Source: Pseudocitrobacter vendiensis (GTDB lineage: Bacteria > Pseudomonadota > Gammaproteobacteria > Enterobacterales > Enterobacteriaceae). Taken from it: a stretch of DNA of 64,000 nt. The translations under genes and the position numbers were made by a program. The stretch lies in the NCBI RefSeq assembly GCF_943590815.1, contig NZ_CALSBS010000013.1, positions 62,001-126,000 on the forward strand, written 5' to 3'. The notes below the pieces were generated by a model, which saw only the letters and a list, made by a program, of their open reading frames with translations, ran no database searches and had not been told where the DNA came from. Shown in pieces: positions 51,866 through 60,176 of this stretch (its first letter is position 1; each line of letters opens with the position of its first letter).

Positions 51866-51960
51866 CCAAATGCTTTTCACGCATTAAACTAAATGCCTTT
51901 TCAATTCAAGTAAATGCTTTTCTTATTCGATCAAATGCTTTTCGCATGCACCTGAATGCC
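51866..51960. repeat. Upstream iteron set, about 21-bp spacing
   Basis: The core AAATGC (with TTTTC following) starts at 51868, 51891, 51912 and 51933, and a weaker GAATGC at 51954. The spacing (23, 21, 21, 21 bp) is half that of the large array. It lies just before rep, suited to autoregulation and origin function. Confidence 0.75.
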
Positions 51961-51961
51961 G

Positions 51962-52079
51962 GATCATTGCTATTTCTTTTAAAAATCATCACGTTACAAT
52001 GGTCGTGATCTTTATTGTTCTCTATTGATCTCTATTGATCTAAAGAATTGATCTATCTTGTGGAAAACGGGGATAAATT
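51962..52079. other. GATC cluster and A+T-rich origin-like region
   Basis: GATC occurs at 51962, 52007, 52027, 52037 and 52050, four of them within 47 bp. The repeat CTATTGATCT is direct. A TGTGGAAAACGGGGATAA word (52060-52077) weakly resembles a DnaA box region. Dam-site clusters like this are common in replication origins. No gene lies in 51808-52348. Confidence 0.5.
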
Positions 52080-52348
52080 CCCTCTGAGAAAGAGCTCTGG
52101 CCCTACAAATTTAGGATTGGATACAAACCCTGTATAGAATGCAGCCGGGAAAAATATCAGTTAGCATGAAGTTATTAAGAAAGATAAATTCAAACTATTC
52201 AGATTTTCTTTTTAATTTAATTTTTAAAACAGCCTATTTTTGAATTAGTAAGATACCTAACCACTAAAAGAAATTTTGTTTTTTATGCCTTCAGAGTTGT
52301 TTGAATCTGAGAGCATTAATGTATCATGTAATAAAAAAAGGTGCTTAT

Positions 52349-53422
52349 ATGAATCATTGCGACTATCAGATTATTGAAATCAGCCCAAAAGATCTTATTA
52401 TCGAGCCTGGATTTAATCCACGGGAAGCGGTAATCGGTGATCTTTGTTACGAACAGGAGCCAGTAAAATCGGCAATTATTTCTCTCAAGCAAGCCTATAA
52501 AGAGGGGCGACGTGTTGATTTAATTAAGGTAGTAAAGAAGGACTCCAAGTACGTTGTCCGGCAAGGGCATTGTCGTTACAGAGCATTATTGCTTGCTCTC
52601 GCGGAAGGAGCTGACATCCAGCTCTTTTCAGTCGTACTTATGCACTACAAGGATAAAATCGAAGAATACCTAGAGAACCTTGATGGGAACAGGAATAACA
52701 GTCTCAATCCCGTTGCACTAGCTTACGCACTCGCAGAGACCCTGAAGCTTGGCTCTACCGTTGAATCCCTTGCTATGCGCTATCAGCGGTCTGGCACAGC
52801 GATTCGCAATCAGCTTAAAATCCTTGATATGCCTTTAGAACTGCAACGTTTAATCAGCCTAAACCTTATTAAAAAAACACTCGCGATTGAAATCATGTTG
52901 AAGTATTCCAATGATCATGCAAAAGTCCTTGCACACTTGGAGTCCTGTTCTTTTTTAGTGCCATCTTCTGGCGTACTTGATTTATCGAAACCAACAACCG
53001 TTGAAACAGCAACAAACAGTGAGCCACTCGAAGAACAGGAAAAACCTCCTGTACATATTAACCCTAAAGACATTAAAACAAAGTCTATCACTCGCAGTTC
53101 GTTAGGTATTAAACGTCTTTCACATAAAAAAACTGAACGGTTAAAAAATGAATTTATTGGTTTGATTGATAATGTAGGGTCAACAATGTCAGACAATAAT
53201 AAACTGACAGAATTAATTTTAGACGGACAGCATTCTAATTTATTTATGAACGTCAGTAACACTTTAATCACAAAAACAAATGAAAGTGTAAAGATCACTT
53301 TAGATGAAGCAAAACTTCAACTTGTATTAAGTCTTCTAAATGATGAAAATACTGCAATCATCATTCCAAAATCTAAGGTTACAGAACTGAACGAAATTCG
53401 TGACCTTTTGACAAATGAGTAG
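52349..53422 (+). CDS. ParB-like orphan protein
   Basis: A 357-residue protein. I choose ATG 52349 (MNHCDYQIIE), which has AAAGGTG upstream; earlier starts at 52301 and 52319 lack a ribosome site. Visible ParB nuclease-like motifs: VVRQGHCRYRALLLALAEGA near residue 75 and LDGNRNNSLNPVALAYALAE near 122, then a helix-turn-helix region (VESLAMRYQRSGTAIRN). No ParA gene is adjacent. It is a clear relative of 56644-57798. It may bind specific sites as KorB-like or Noc-like factors do; its target is unknown. Confidence 0.8.
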   Translation: MNHCDYQIIEISPKDLIIEPGFNPREAVIGDLCYEQEPVKSAIISLKQAYKEGRRVDLIKVVKKDSKYVVRQGHCRYRALLLALAEGADIQLFSVVLMHYKDKIEEYLENLDGNRNNSLNPVALAYALAETLKLGSTVESLAMRYQRSGTAIRNQLKILDMPLELQRLISLNLIKKTLAIEIMLKYSNDHAKVLAHLESCSFLVPSSGVLDLSKPTTVETATNSEPLEEQEKPPVHINPKDIKTKSITRSSLGIKRLSHKKTERLKNEFIGLIDNVGSTMSDNNKLTELILDGQHSNLFMNVSNTLITKTNESVKITLDEAKLQLVLSLLNDENTAIIIPKSKVTELNEIRDLLTNE

Positions 53423-53439
53423 ATAGCTGAGGATAATTT

Positions 53440-53640
53440 ATGGACAAGATTGTACATTTTACCGTCATTAATACTTTTAACGATTTACTTATTGCGAAAG
53501 CCTCGCTCGACCGTAACATTGTTGAGATCAACGCTGGTAAGCGCTTTGATCATTTTGAAGAAGGACATGATCAGTATGTACAGAAAGTGACTGACGCTTT
53601 ACTTATCGTGGAGGGACGTCTGGAGAACCTTAAAAAATGA
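53440..53640 (+). CDS. Small hypothetical protein, 66 aa
   Basis: A 66-residue protein opening MDKIVHFTVINTFNDLL, alternating in a beta-then-helix pattern. GAGGA lies upstream. It follows the ParB-like gene by 17 bp and overlaps the next gene by 4 bp (ATGA), so it is translated within this rightward operon. Function unknown. Confidence 0.6.
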   Translation: MDKIVHFTVINTFNDLLIAKASLDRNIVEINAGKRFDHFEEGHDQYVQKVTDALLIVEGRLENLKK

Positions 53641-54356
53641 AACATTCAATTTTTTTTACTCACGATGGTTATTTATTGCCAGCGGTCGTAAAGCCTTTCC
53701 ACGGTAACGATGGGCACTATTATGCCATGATCACACGTGAATGCTTTGCCTGCGGAGGGACAGGAGAAATCGCAAACGCCGTCTGCGTGACATGTAATGG
53801 AAGCAAAACGTCACCGGCCACAGAGGAAAAACTGGTACTGAAAGAGGGCATCGAATTTCTTGAAACTATCCCGGAATTTCGCTGCAATCCCGATCTAGAC
53901 GCTTGGAAACGTAGGCACAGCGGGCACCTGGCATTGTTACAAGCCGATAATTCTAAGTTTGCAGTAAGCATTTCACAGCAGTTAAACAACAATCTCTTTT
54001 TAACAGTTCGTCAGTTAGAATCTTTCTACTCAACTTACCAACCCGTTTCTAAAGATTTGCCAGAAAACGCTGATGTACCTGTTGAGCATTCTTTCAGCAT
54101 TGGTGATGTAGTGAGTATTGATATCATTTTTACAGAAGTGCGAGCTGCTTTTTCAAAAGGCTCCCACAGCTACTTTTTTACTTTTACAGGCAAAAAGCAG
54201 AATGATGGATTCGCATTAACAGGTAATGTGCAGGATCATGTTTTATTGGGGCATAGCTATCATCTTTCCGGAAGGGTGAGAAAGATCCACTATTTTGACT
54301 CTGTGCCCTACGCATTACTGACGGTGTTTAAATTAACCACAAAGCCTAGTGCGTAG
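53637..54356 (+). CDS. Protein with DnaJ-like CxxCxG zinc motifs
   Basis: A 239-residue protein. Near residue 36, RECFACGGTGEIANAVCVTCNGSKT (two CxxCxG motifs at a close spacing) form one zinc-binding pair like a half of the DnaJ Cys-rich domain. Residues beyond 100 are beta-rich, with an HSFSIGDVVSIDIIF segment. Such pairs bind zinc for protein or nucleic-acid contact. No J-domain is present. It overlaps the upstream gene by 4 bp. Function unknown. Confidence 0.65.
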   Translation: MKHSIFFTHDGYLLPAVVKPFHGNDGHYYAMITRECFACGGTGEIANAVCVTCNGSKTSPATEEKLVLKEGIEFLETIPEFRCNPDLDAWKRRHSGHLALLQADNSKFAVSISQQLNNNLFLTVRQLESFYSTYQPVSKDLPENADVPVEHSFSIGDVVSIDIIFTEVRAAFSKGSHSYFFTFTGKKQNDGFALTGNVQDHVLLGHSYHLSGRVRKIHYFDSVPYALLTVFKLTTKPSA

Positions 54357-54453
54357 TGAACAGAACTCCCAAATACAGGGTGTTTATTCATTAGCCACAG
54401 GCTTTCTGCACTGTCGTGCCGACTCACTCACGTCAAATTTGTTGCTCACGCAT

Positions 54454-54472
54454 CGGGTTTTTACCCGGTTTT
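54454..54472 (+). terminator. Probable terminator after the zinc-motif gene
   Basis: CGGGT-TTTT-ACCCG is followed by GTTTT. It lies about 100 bp after the stop at 54356, in a 266-bp gap. Confidence 0.5.
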
Positions 54473-54622
54473 AAACTCCGAAAAATATGCCTATTTCTTT
54501 AAATTCAACACCCGTTATTAACTAATCTTTTAAATTAAAAATGATAATCTTATTAATTATATATTTAATTTTATTCTCCTTAACATTCAGGTTAAGGCGA
54601 TTTTGTTAAAACGGAGTGATGT

Positions 54623-55444
54623 ATGCAAAATGATCTTGGACTTGGGTTCATCTGCAAGTCAGCAAGAGCGTCAGCAAAAATTATATCCCGGAAAGTTACT
54701 TTTCCGCTAAATGGCTCGAGTACTACAAAACTTACCCTAACGGGACTACAGTGTCATCCATCCTGCCGGTTTCCGTTTTACCAGCTGTCTATGCTAATCC
54801 ACAACCAGCTCGCTGATCATGCCGCCAACGTTGTCGATGAAAATGCTCCGTTCACTGTATCCATTAACATACATGAATGGCTGAGTCGTGCCAGAGTGGC
54901 ATTTATTGATTATCACGGTCTGCGTAATACCGATAAAACAGCAATGATCACATTGGATCATCTGGAAGAATTACTTACTCACTTGTCGACTACATTGGCC
55001 GTATATATCCCGTATTCAAAGAAGCGCCTGAACTTTAGCTTTCTGACGTCCTTTACACTGATCAAAACATCACAGTCTTATACTTTGATGTTCCCTGGTG
55101 TGCTGCGGCCGATCTTGGTGTTACTTGGGGGGTTAATTCAGGAATTTATGACCGAGAAGTTATTGAAGAGACGTAATACCCAACTTGTCATTTTTGAATA
55201 TTTGCGAAAGTCTCGGCGCCATTCCCATAAAATTACCGATATTGCTAACGCTCTTCAGTTGCAGACGGTGAACGTACGAATCATGCATGTTCTTACCCAA
55301 CTTGCAGATCTGGGGCTTATATCGTTTATTTGTGAAGGTAAGAGAGGGGAGCGGTCCATCGAAGAGCTTCAGTTTATTCCTTATGCCAGTCGGGACCATT
55401 CCGAAGTTTTGAGCTTTGAGGAATGGATAAGCCCGATCGACTAA
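54623..55444 (+). CDS. Putative winged-helix DNA-binding protein
   Basis: A 273-residue protein. ACGGAG lies upstream of the ATG 54623. The C-terminal half contains a helix-turn-helix-like pattern, TDIANALQLQTVNVRIMHVL followed by TQLADLGLISF, as in winged-helix initiators and regulators. A copy of the palindrome (54692-54702) lies near the start, encoding RKVTF. The protein may regulate plasmid functions or replication. No family could be named. A convergent dam gene ends 15 bp away. Confidence 0.6.
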   Translation: MQNDLGLGFICKSARASAKIISRKVTFPLNGSSTTKLTLTGLQCHPSCRFPFYQLSMLIHNQLADHAANVVDENAPFTVSINIHEWLSRARVAFIDYHGLRNTDKTAMITLDHLEELLTHLSTTLAVYIPYSKKRLNFSFLTSFTLIKTSQSYTLMFPGVLRPILVLLGGLIQEFMTEKLLKRRNTQLVIFEYLRKSRRHSHKITDIANALQLQTVNVRIMHVLTQLADLGLISFICEGKRGERSIEELQFIPYASRDHSEVLSFEEWISPID

Positions 55445-55458
55445 CCACTGACTGTCAC

Positions 55459-56283
55459 TTAACGAAGGACAGCCAGGATCTCTTTTTCCTTTTTTCGCGA
55501 TTTTGATTGACTGCCGACAGAACGGTAAGCATTGAGAGTATGAATTTCAAAACCGCGTTCTTCATAGAGCTCCAGCGTAAAGGGAGTCAAGCTGTTGGAT
55601 ATGGCCACTGAAGCCCCTTTACGATGAGCTGCCACCAGCATATCCGCCAGTTTAACATGTGCGCTCTTATTGAACGGTATGCCGTCATAACTGACAAAGC
55701 TGGTTTTGCTGATTTTATCATAAGGCGGATCGCAATAAATTTGGTCACAACCACCAGCACTCTCCAACGTCAGACCAAAATCTGCGGTTGTCAGCTCAAC
55801 GCCAGAAAGTCTGAATGAGAGATAATCGACTTTCTGGGGGTCCAGAGTTAACTTGGATCGATTCCCCCACGGAACTGAGTACTTACGTTTCAGATTGTAA
55901 CGACACAGGCCGTTATATCCGAGTCGGTTCATTGCGTAGAAAAGGACTGCTCGTTGCAGCGGGGCATCATCCAAACTGGTGCTGTTAAACGTGTTCCTCA
56001 GCTTTAAGTAATCCTCTTTATCAAATTCCCTTTCCGCCAGAAGATTCACTTCTCTGATGAATGCCGATTTATTCCGCTGGATGTTGCGGTACAGATTGAT
56101 TAGATCCGGATTACTGTCTGCCAAGAGTGCATCGGTGGCAAACATGTTAAGGAACACAGCGCCCCCGCCGATAAATGGTTCGACCCACCGACGGCTCTGA
56201 TCATGTGGGAAATGCTGACTGATGAATGGCATCAGTTTGGTTTTACCCCCCGCCCATTTGATGATTGGTGTATGTTTTCGCAA
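55459..56283 (-). CDS. dam: DNA adenine methyltransferase (Dam type)
   Basis: A D12-class methylase of about 274 residues. I choose TTG 56281-56283 because AAAGGAG lies 8 nt upstream; ATG 56304 is an alternative. Motifs: IIKWAGGKTKLM (X) near the start, WVEPFIGGGAVFLNM (I) near residue 35, and IYCDPPYDKI (IV, catalytic) near 185. The layout matches E. coli Dam, which methylates GATC. Target specificity here is inferred. A GATC cluster lies in the origin region (52007-52053). It could protect or time plasmid replication, or shield from host restriction. Confidence 0.88.
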   Translation of the reverse strand: MRKHTPIIKWAGGKTKLMPFISQHFPHDQSRRWVEPFIGGGAVFLNMFATDALLADSNPDLINLYRNIQRNKSAFIREVNLLAEREFDKEDYLKLRNTFNSTSLDDAPLQRAVLFYAMNRLGYNGLCRYNLKRKYSVPWGNRSKLTLDPQKVDYLSFRLSGVELTTADFGLTLESAGGCDQIYCDPPYDKISKTSFVSYDGIPFNKSAHVKLADMLVAAHRKGASVAISNSLTPFTLELYEERGFEIHTLNAYRSVGSQSKSRKKEKEILAVLR

Positions 56284-56304
56284 CGCGTATTCTCCTTTAA
56301 GCAT

Positions 56305-56643
56305 TATCGGTATGTCACCCTTATGGTACCGAAAGCCGGATTACAACCAACAAGGTTTAAGCAGGGAAAATCGCGGGTGTTGTGAAAGAAATTTTCATTC
56401 CGACACATTTTTTTATTTTTTTTCACTTTTTGGCAAAAAAGTTAACTACCTTCTTAGCTCGCATAAACATTTGTTTTTAATTGTTTATTTAATCTTTTAG
56501 GTCTGAGCATCAGAACGTTTTGCTTCGCGAAATTCGGAATAAACCCCAAAAGTACCTTTTTAACGAAAAAGTGAGATTTTTTTTTCCGGTAGTATTCACG
56601 CACAGATGAAAGGTATGGCAAAAAAGAATACAACGGAGTATCT
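56305..56643. other. Divergent gap between dam and the second ParB-like gene
   Basis: No supported gene. It is A+T-rich and T-rich and must hold promoters for both neighbours; I see no clear -35/-10 pair. A one-mismatch copy of the palindrome lies at 56549-56559. Confidence 0.4.
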
Positions 56644-57798
56644 ATGAGTGATCTGATGACTGATTCCCAGCAAACTAACTCACGGGTCTTTAAATCACCC
56701 CTCGTGTCATTTTCAACAGTGACAGGTTCCGGCCGATTCGTCAGTGGCATGAAGCAGTTCCGCGACGCGAACCCTGACCTTTGTAATGAAGTCACTGAAC
56801 AAAAAGCTTGGGCTATCAACCCTTCAGTGGTTCAAATCTCGCCAGGCTTCAACTCCCGTGAGATGGGGATGGGGGAGGCATATTACCAGCTGCCGGAAGT
56901 CGTAGATCATCTCAATAACATCAAGTGTGCATTCATCCGGGGTGATTACGTTGACCCTATACGCGTTCTGATCAAAGACGGTATTCCGTACGTTTGCCAG
57001 GGCCATTGCCGTTTAAAAGCGGCTTTAATGGCTCAGGCAGAAGGACATACTGACCTCACCATTCTTTGCATCGAGATGAAAGCCGATGAGATCAGCTGCG
57101 AACTGACGACAATTGACGGGAACCGTGGTCTGGCTCTTTCTCCAGTGGCACTGGGTGAATCCTACAGACGTCTTCAGGCGCTGGGCGGATGGTCGCTTGA
57201 TCGTATTGCCGAACGTGAGGGCAAGAGTAGTACAACCATTGCTGCTCTCATTCGTCTGACCGGATGCTCTGTCTACATCAAAAAATTAATCCATGCCGAT
57301 GCTATTTCCTATGTTGCAGTCCTATCCCTTATTGATGAGTTCGGTGAAACGGAAGCCATCTCTCGTATCGAAAAAATGATCGCCGAGCTTGAGAAAGCTG
57401 ATTCAAGCGGTATCAAGATTAAGAAGACGCCACGTGGCAGTATTCGTGTTGTCCCTTCCGATTTTAAACCGGCACGTGTTCCACCTGTTCTCGCCACAAA
57501 AGCCGTAGAAGGGGTCAAACTCATCACTACGAGTTTGTTGCAGAAACTCGGTGATATCCAACTTCCCGAAGTGACCGACTCCAGCGAAGATGAAGAAATT
57601 TCCTTTACGTTGAACCGAAGCATGCTGGAGATGCTCAAGAACCTGCAAAGTGAGATCACTGAAGCAGAAAACAAGCAGCTTCGCCGGGTCGAAAATCGGC
57701 AAGCTCGATTGAAAGGGGAGAAAGTGACTTACAAATCCGCGAAAAACACAAATACTGGCGGAGAACCACAATCTGAAGCACCACCAGCACAGGCTTGA
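56644..57798 (+). CDS. ParB-like orphan protein
   Basis: A 384-residue protein with ParB motifs VCQGHCRLKAALMAQAEG near residue 118 and IDGNRGLALSPVALGESYRR near 157, followed by SLDRIAEREGKSSTTIAALI, a helix-turn-helix-like segment. A relative of 52349-53422, more different from plasmid ParB at 35210. It has its own terminator (57878-57904) and CGGAG before the ATG. No ParA partner is near. It may organise plasmid DNA or silence genes by spreading. Function is inferred. Confidence 0.8.
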   Translation: MSDLMTDSQQTNSRVFKSPLVSFSTVTGSGRFVSGMKQFRDANPDLCNEVTEQKAWAINPSVVQISPGFNSREMGMGEAYYQLPEVVDHLNNIKCAFIRGDYVDPIRVLIKDGIPYVCQGHCRLKAALMAQAEGHTDLTILCIEMKADEISCELTTIDGNRGLALSPVALGESYRRLQALGGWSLDRIAEREGKSSTTIAALIRLTGCSVYIKKLIHADAISYVAVLSLIDEFGETEAISRIEKMIAELEKADSSGIKIKKTPRGSIRVVPSDFKPARVPPVLATKAVEGVKLITTSLLQKLGDIQLPEVTDSSEDEEISFTLNRSMLEMLKNLQSEITEAENKQLRRVENRQARLKGEKVTYKSAKNTNTGGEPQSEAPPAQA

Positions 57799-57877
57799 AT
57801 TAAGCATTTCAACTTATGAGTAGCACATAATTAGAAGTACGATATTCAAGAACGAGCCACCCAGGCTCTCGCCCATT

Positions 57878-57904
57878 GCCCCTACTAAGTAGGGGCTTTT
57901 TTTT
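57878..57904 (+). terminator. Rho-independent terminator after the ParB-like gene
   Basis: GCCCCTACT-A-AGTAGGGGC is a perfect 9-bp stem followed by eight T. It lies 80 bp after the stop at 57798. Confidence 0.9.
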
Positions 57905-58063
57905 GTCCTGTCTCCGGCACGCTTTCTCTTCATTAAAACGACATCTGTCTGTCCTACCTCCCGCAGCGCAACTTTCGAGATTTTTATGTCGCCCAACCTA
58001 TTAGCTTTTTGAACGAGGTTGATATCCTGGTAATAGATAATTCCTACATAAAGGACTGATACT

Positions 58064-59740
58064 ATGTCTGCTGTTGAATCTAATTTCCCCCAAATTGGCG
58101 CCCCAGGGAACTCTCTGGTCGCTTGTATGCCCCTAACTGGCCTCAGTGTTAACGAGGATAACTTTCTGCCCGAAATGCGGGAAGAGCTTGGCATCATTGC
58201 CAGCCAGGTCGAATCCTATAACGAAGAGCTTAGTTTACTGAGGTCCATGTCCACTCAGTTTATGAAATACGGAAATCAGAAGCTCTATTCCTACCTCTCG
58301 GGCTATAACCATCTCATTTCAGAAACAGATGCCCTGTACGCAGAAAATGCACTTCGTTCTGAGTACTGGAAGCGGGTAATGGCCCTTACCGATGTGCTGT
58401 CCGTGATGTCTGACGAAAAAAAGAACGAATGGGACAAGCAATTTACTGCTGACCGGTATCACCGGCCTCCGCAAGAGATCCCTGAGTTTACACTCGACGC
58501 AGTAGTTGCCACGGTTGTCACATTGCTCAATGACCGGCATCAGTTCATTAAAGAGCGCGTCTATGCCGTTTTTCAATCATTAAGCCGTCACCACAAAACC
58601 AATAAAGCTTTTGGTTTCTCAACCCGCATGATCACCGTCGGTGTCTGTGAAGGGGTGAAAGACAAGTGGGTAAAACTTAAAGTTGAATTCAAAGAATCAG
58701 GACTCATGCCACTGTCGGAACTGCGGGTGATCTGTTCTTATTTCCGGGGAGAAACAGTTAAACCGGTCTATGACACGAAAAAAATGGTTGAGAATATGGT
58801 TGGTCATGCTGGGTTCAGAAATTGGATCAGCCTGGATGGCAACAGTATTCGTTTTCGGGTTTACAAGAATGGTTCGATGCACATTGATGTACATCCTGAT
58901 ATTGCAGAACGGCTTAACAACATTCTTGCTGCCATTGTCCCTCTGGCGCTGCCTACTGAACGCTTAGCCCATTACAAAGCCACGTTGCAGGAGTTCCCGG
59001 CACTGAAACGCTGCATCGATTTTCATTCACGGATGCAGCTCGCAGAGCTGGAATTCACTCGGAATGAAAAGGAATGGTCCAGCTGGACATCGCTCGGTTA
59101 TGCCGGTGAGTTCGCTGATAAAACGCGGCAGGTGAACGCGGAGGTTCTGCGGTTCCTCGGTGCCCGGATTACTAGCTACCATGTGACATTTGATTATGAC
59201 CCGACCGAAGTGATGCGCTTCATCGGTCATATGGGTGCCATGCCCGATATTGTATCCCACCAGTTTTACCCTTCATCGCTGCGACTCAGTGAATACGTCG
59301 CATCCATTATTGCGACCGGGGAGGGGGAGCGACTGCTAGAGCCAAGCATCGGGCACGGGGATTTGCTGCAATGTTTTCCTAAGAGCGTCAACGTTACCGG
59401 CATCGAACTGGATACACTAAATTGTCTGGTCTCCCGAGCTAAAGGTTACGATACAACGGAGGCCGATTTTCTGGCATGGTCAGCAGCGAACCCAAATCAG
59501 AAATTCGACTGCGTGGTGATGAACCCACCTTTTGCTGACAACCGGGCTAAACTCCATCTACTGGCCGCTGCGTCTCATCTCGTTTCCGGCGGGCGTTTAG
59601 CGGCCGTCCTGCCGCTATCCCTTCAGGGGATCGATAACCTGCTGGGCGAGGGATACCGTGCTGAATGGATGGACACCTTCGATAACGAGTTTGACAACAC
59701 TGCCGTCTCCGTCCGTGTTCTGTATGTAGAATGCCTTTAA
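58064..59740 (+). CDS. DUF4942-type methyltransferase
   Basis: A 558-residue protein. The N-terminal ~350 residues resemble DUF4942 (helical; NWISLDGNSIRFRVYKNGS near residue 250). The C-terminal part is a class I methyltransferase: LLEPSIGHGDLLQCF (motif I) near residue 425, FDCVVMNPPF (motif IV, NPPF) near 485. The NPPF box suggests amino methylation of adenine in DNA. AAAGGAC lies before ATG 58064. Found on large plasmids; its role may be protection from host restriction. It lies upstream of a 58-aa protein in the same operon. Confidence 0.8.
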   Translation: MSAVESNFPQIGAPGNSLVACMPLTGLSVNEDNFLPEMREELGIIASQVESYNEELSLLRSMSTQFMKYGNQKLYSYLSGYNHLISETDALYAENALRSEYWKRVMALTDVLSVMSDEKKNEWDKQFTADRYHRPPQEIPEFTLDAVVATVVTLLNDRHQFIKERVYAVFQSLSRHHKTNKAFGFSTRMITVGVCEGVKDKWVKLKVEFKESGLMPLSELRVICSYFRGETVKPVYDTKKMVENMVGHAGFRNWISLDGNSIRFRVYKNGSMHIDVHPDIAERLNNILAAIVPLALPTERLAHYKATLQEFPALKRCIDFHSRMQLAELEFTRNEKEWSSWTSLGYAGEFADKTRQVNAEVLRFLGARITSYHVTFDYDPTEVMRFIGHMGAMPDIVSHQFYPSSLRLSEYVASIIATGEGERLLEPSIGHGDLLQCFPKSVNVTGIELDTLNCLVSRAKGYDTTEADFLAWSAANPNQKFDCVVMNPPFADNRAKLHLLAAASHLVSGGRLAAVLPLSLQGIDNLLGEGYRAEWMDTFDNEFDNTAVSVRVLYVECL

Positions 59741-59754
59741 CTGAAGGAAAGACC

Positions 59755-59931
59755 ATGTCTGAAATCTCACCTGGCCTGCCAGAGGACCAAAATGATGTTG
59801 AATTTATGATGGATGATTTCCAGCAGAGCCTGGGGAAAAGTAAACCGGTACATGAAGTGCAATTTCTGGGAGAGTCACCGCAAAGTGAAGACTCCGCCAA
59901 CGCTGCCGATTCGCCCTGGTTTGAAAACTAA
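59755..59931 (+). CDS. Small acidic protein, 58 aa
   Basis: A 58-residue acidic protein, MSEISPGLPEDQNDVEFMMDD..., from ATG 59755 with AAGGAAAG 7 nt upstream. A start further 5' (59731) overlaps the methyltransferase end. Mostly polar, no membrane segment. It may be a partner or regulator of the methyltransferase. A hairpin follows at 59968-59995. Confidence 0.6.
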   Translation: MSEISPGLPEDQNDVEFMMDDFQQSLGKSKPVHEVQFLGESPQSEDSANAADSPWFEN

Positions 59932-59967
59932 CCTGTTAAAGGAGTTGGTACAGATTGCTCCCTTTAT

Positions 59968-59995
59968 GGGCTCCCTACAAGATAGCGGGGAGCCC
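59968..59995 (+). terminator. Hairpin after the methyltransferase operon
   Basis: GGGCTCCC-N12-GGGAGCCC forms an 8-bp stem (59968-59975 with 59988-59995). No T run follows, so it may need Rho or be an RNA end-protecting structure. Confidence 0.5.
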
Positions 59996-60176
59996 GAGCA
60001 GTGGTTATTACTCAGGATGAGATAAACTGTGATTAATAGTGCATGTTAAGCACTTCGCATTCCTGCTTTTATTGGCGAACATTTCACTCTTTTTTTCTTG
60101 TTTTTTATATCCCCTTCCCAGAAAAGTTAGCCTTGCTCACTTGGTATTATTGATACCTGACTGGGGGAGGATAATC

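Noticed and set aside
52060..52077. DnaA box
   Set aside because: The word only loosely matches TTATNCACA in either direction. Mentioned as weak support only.
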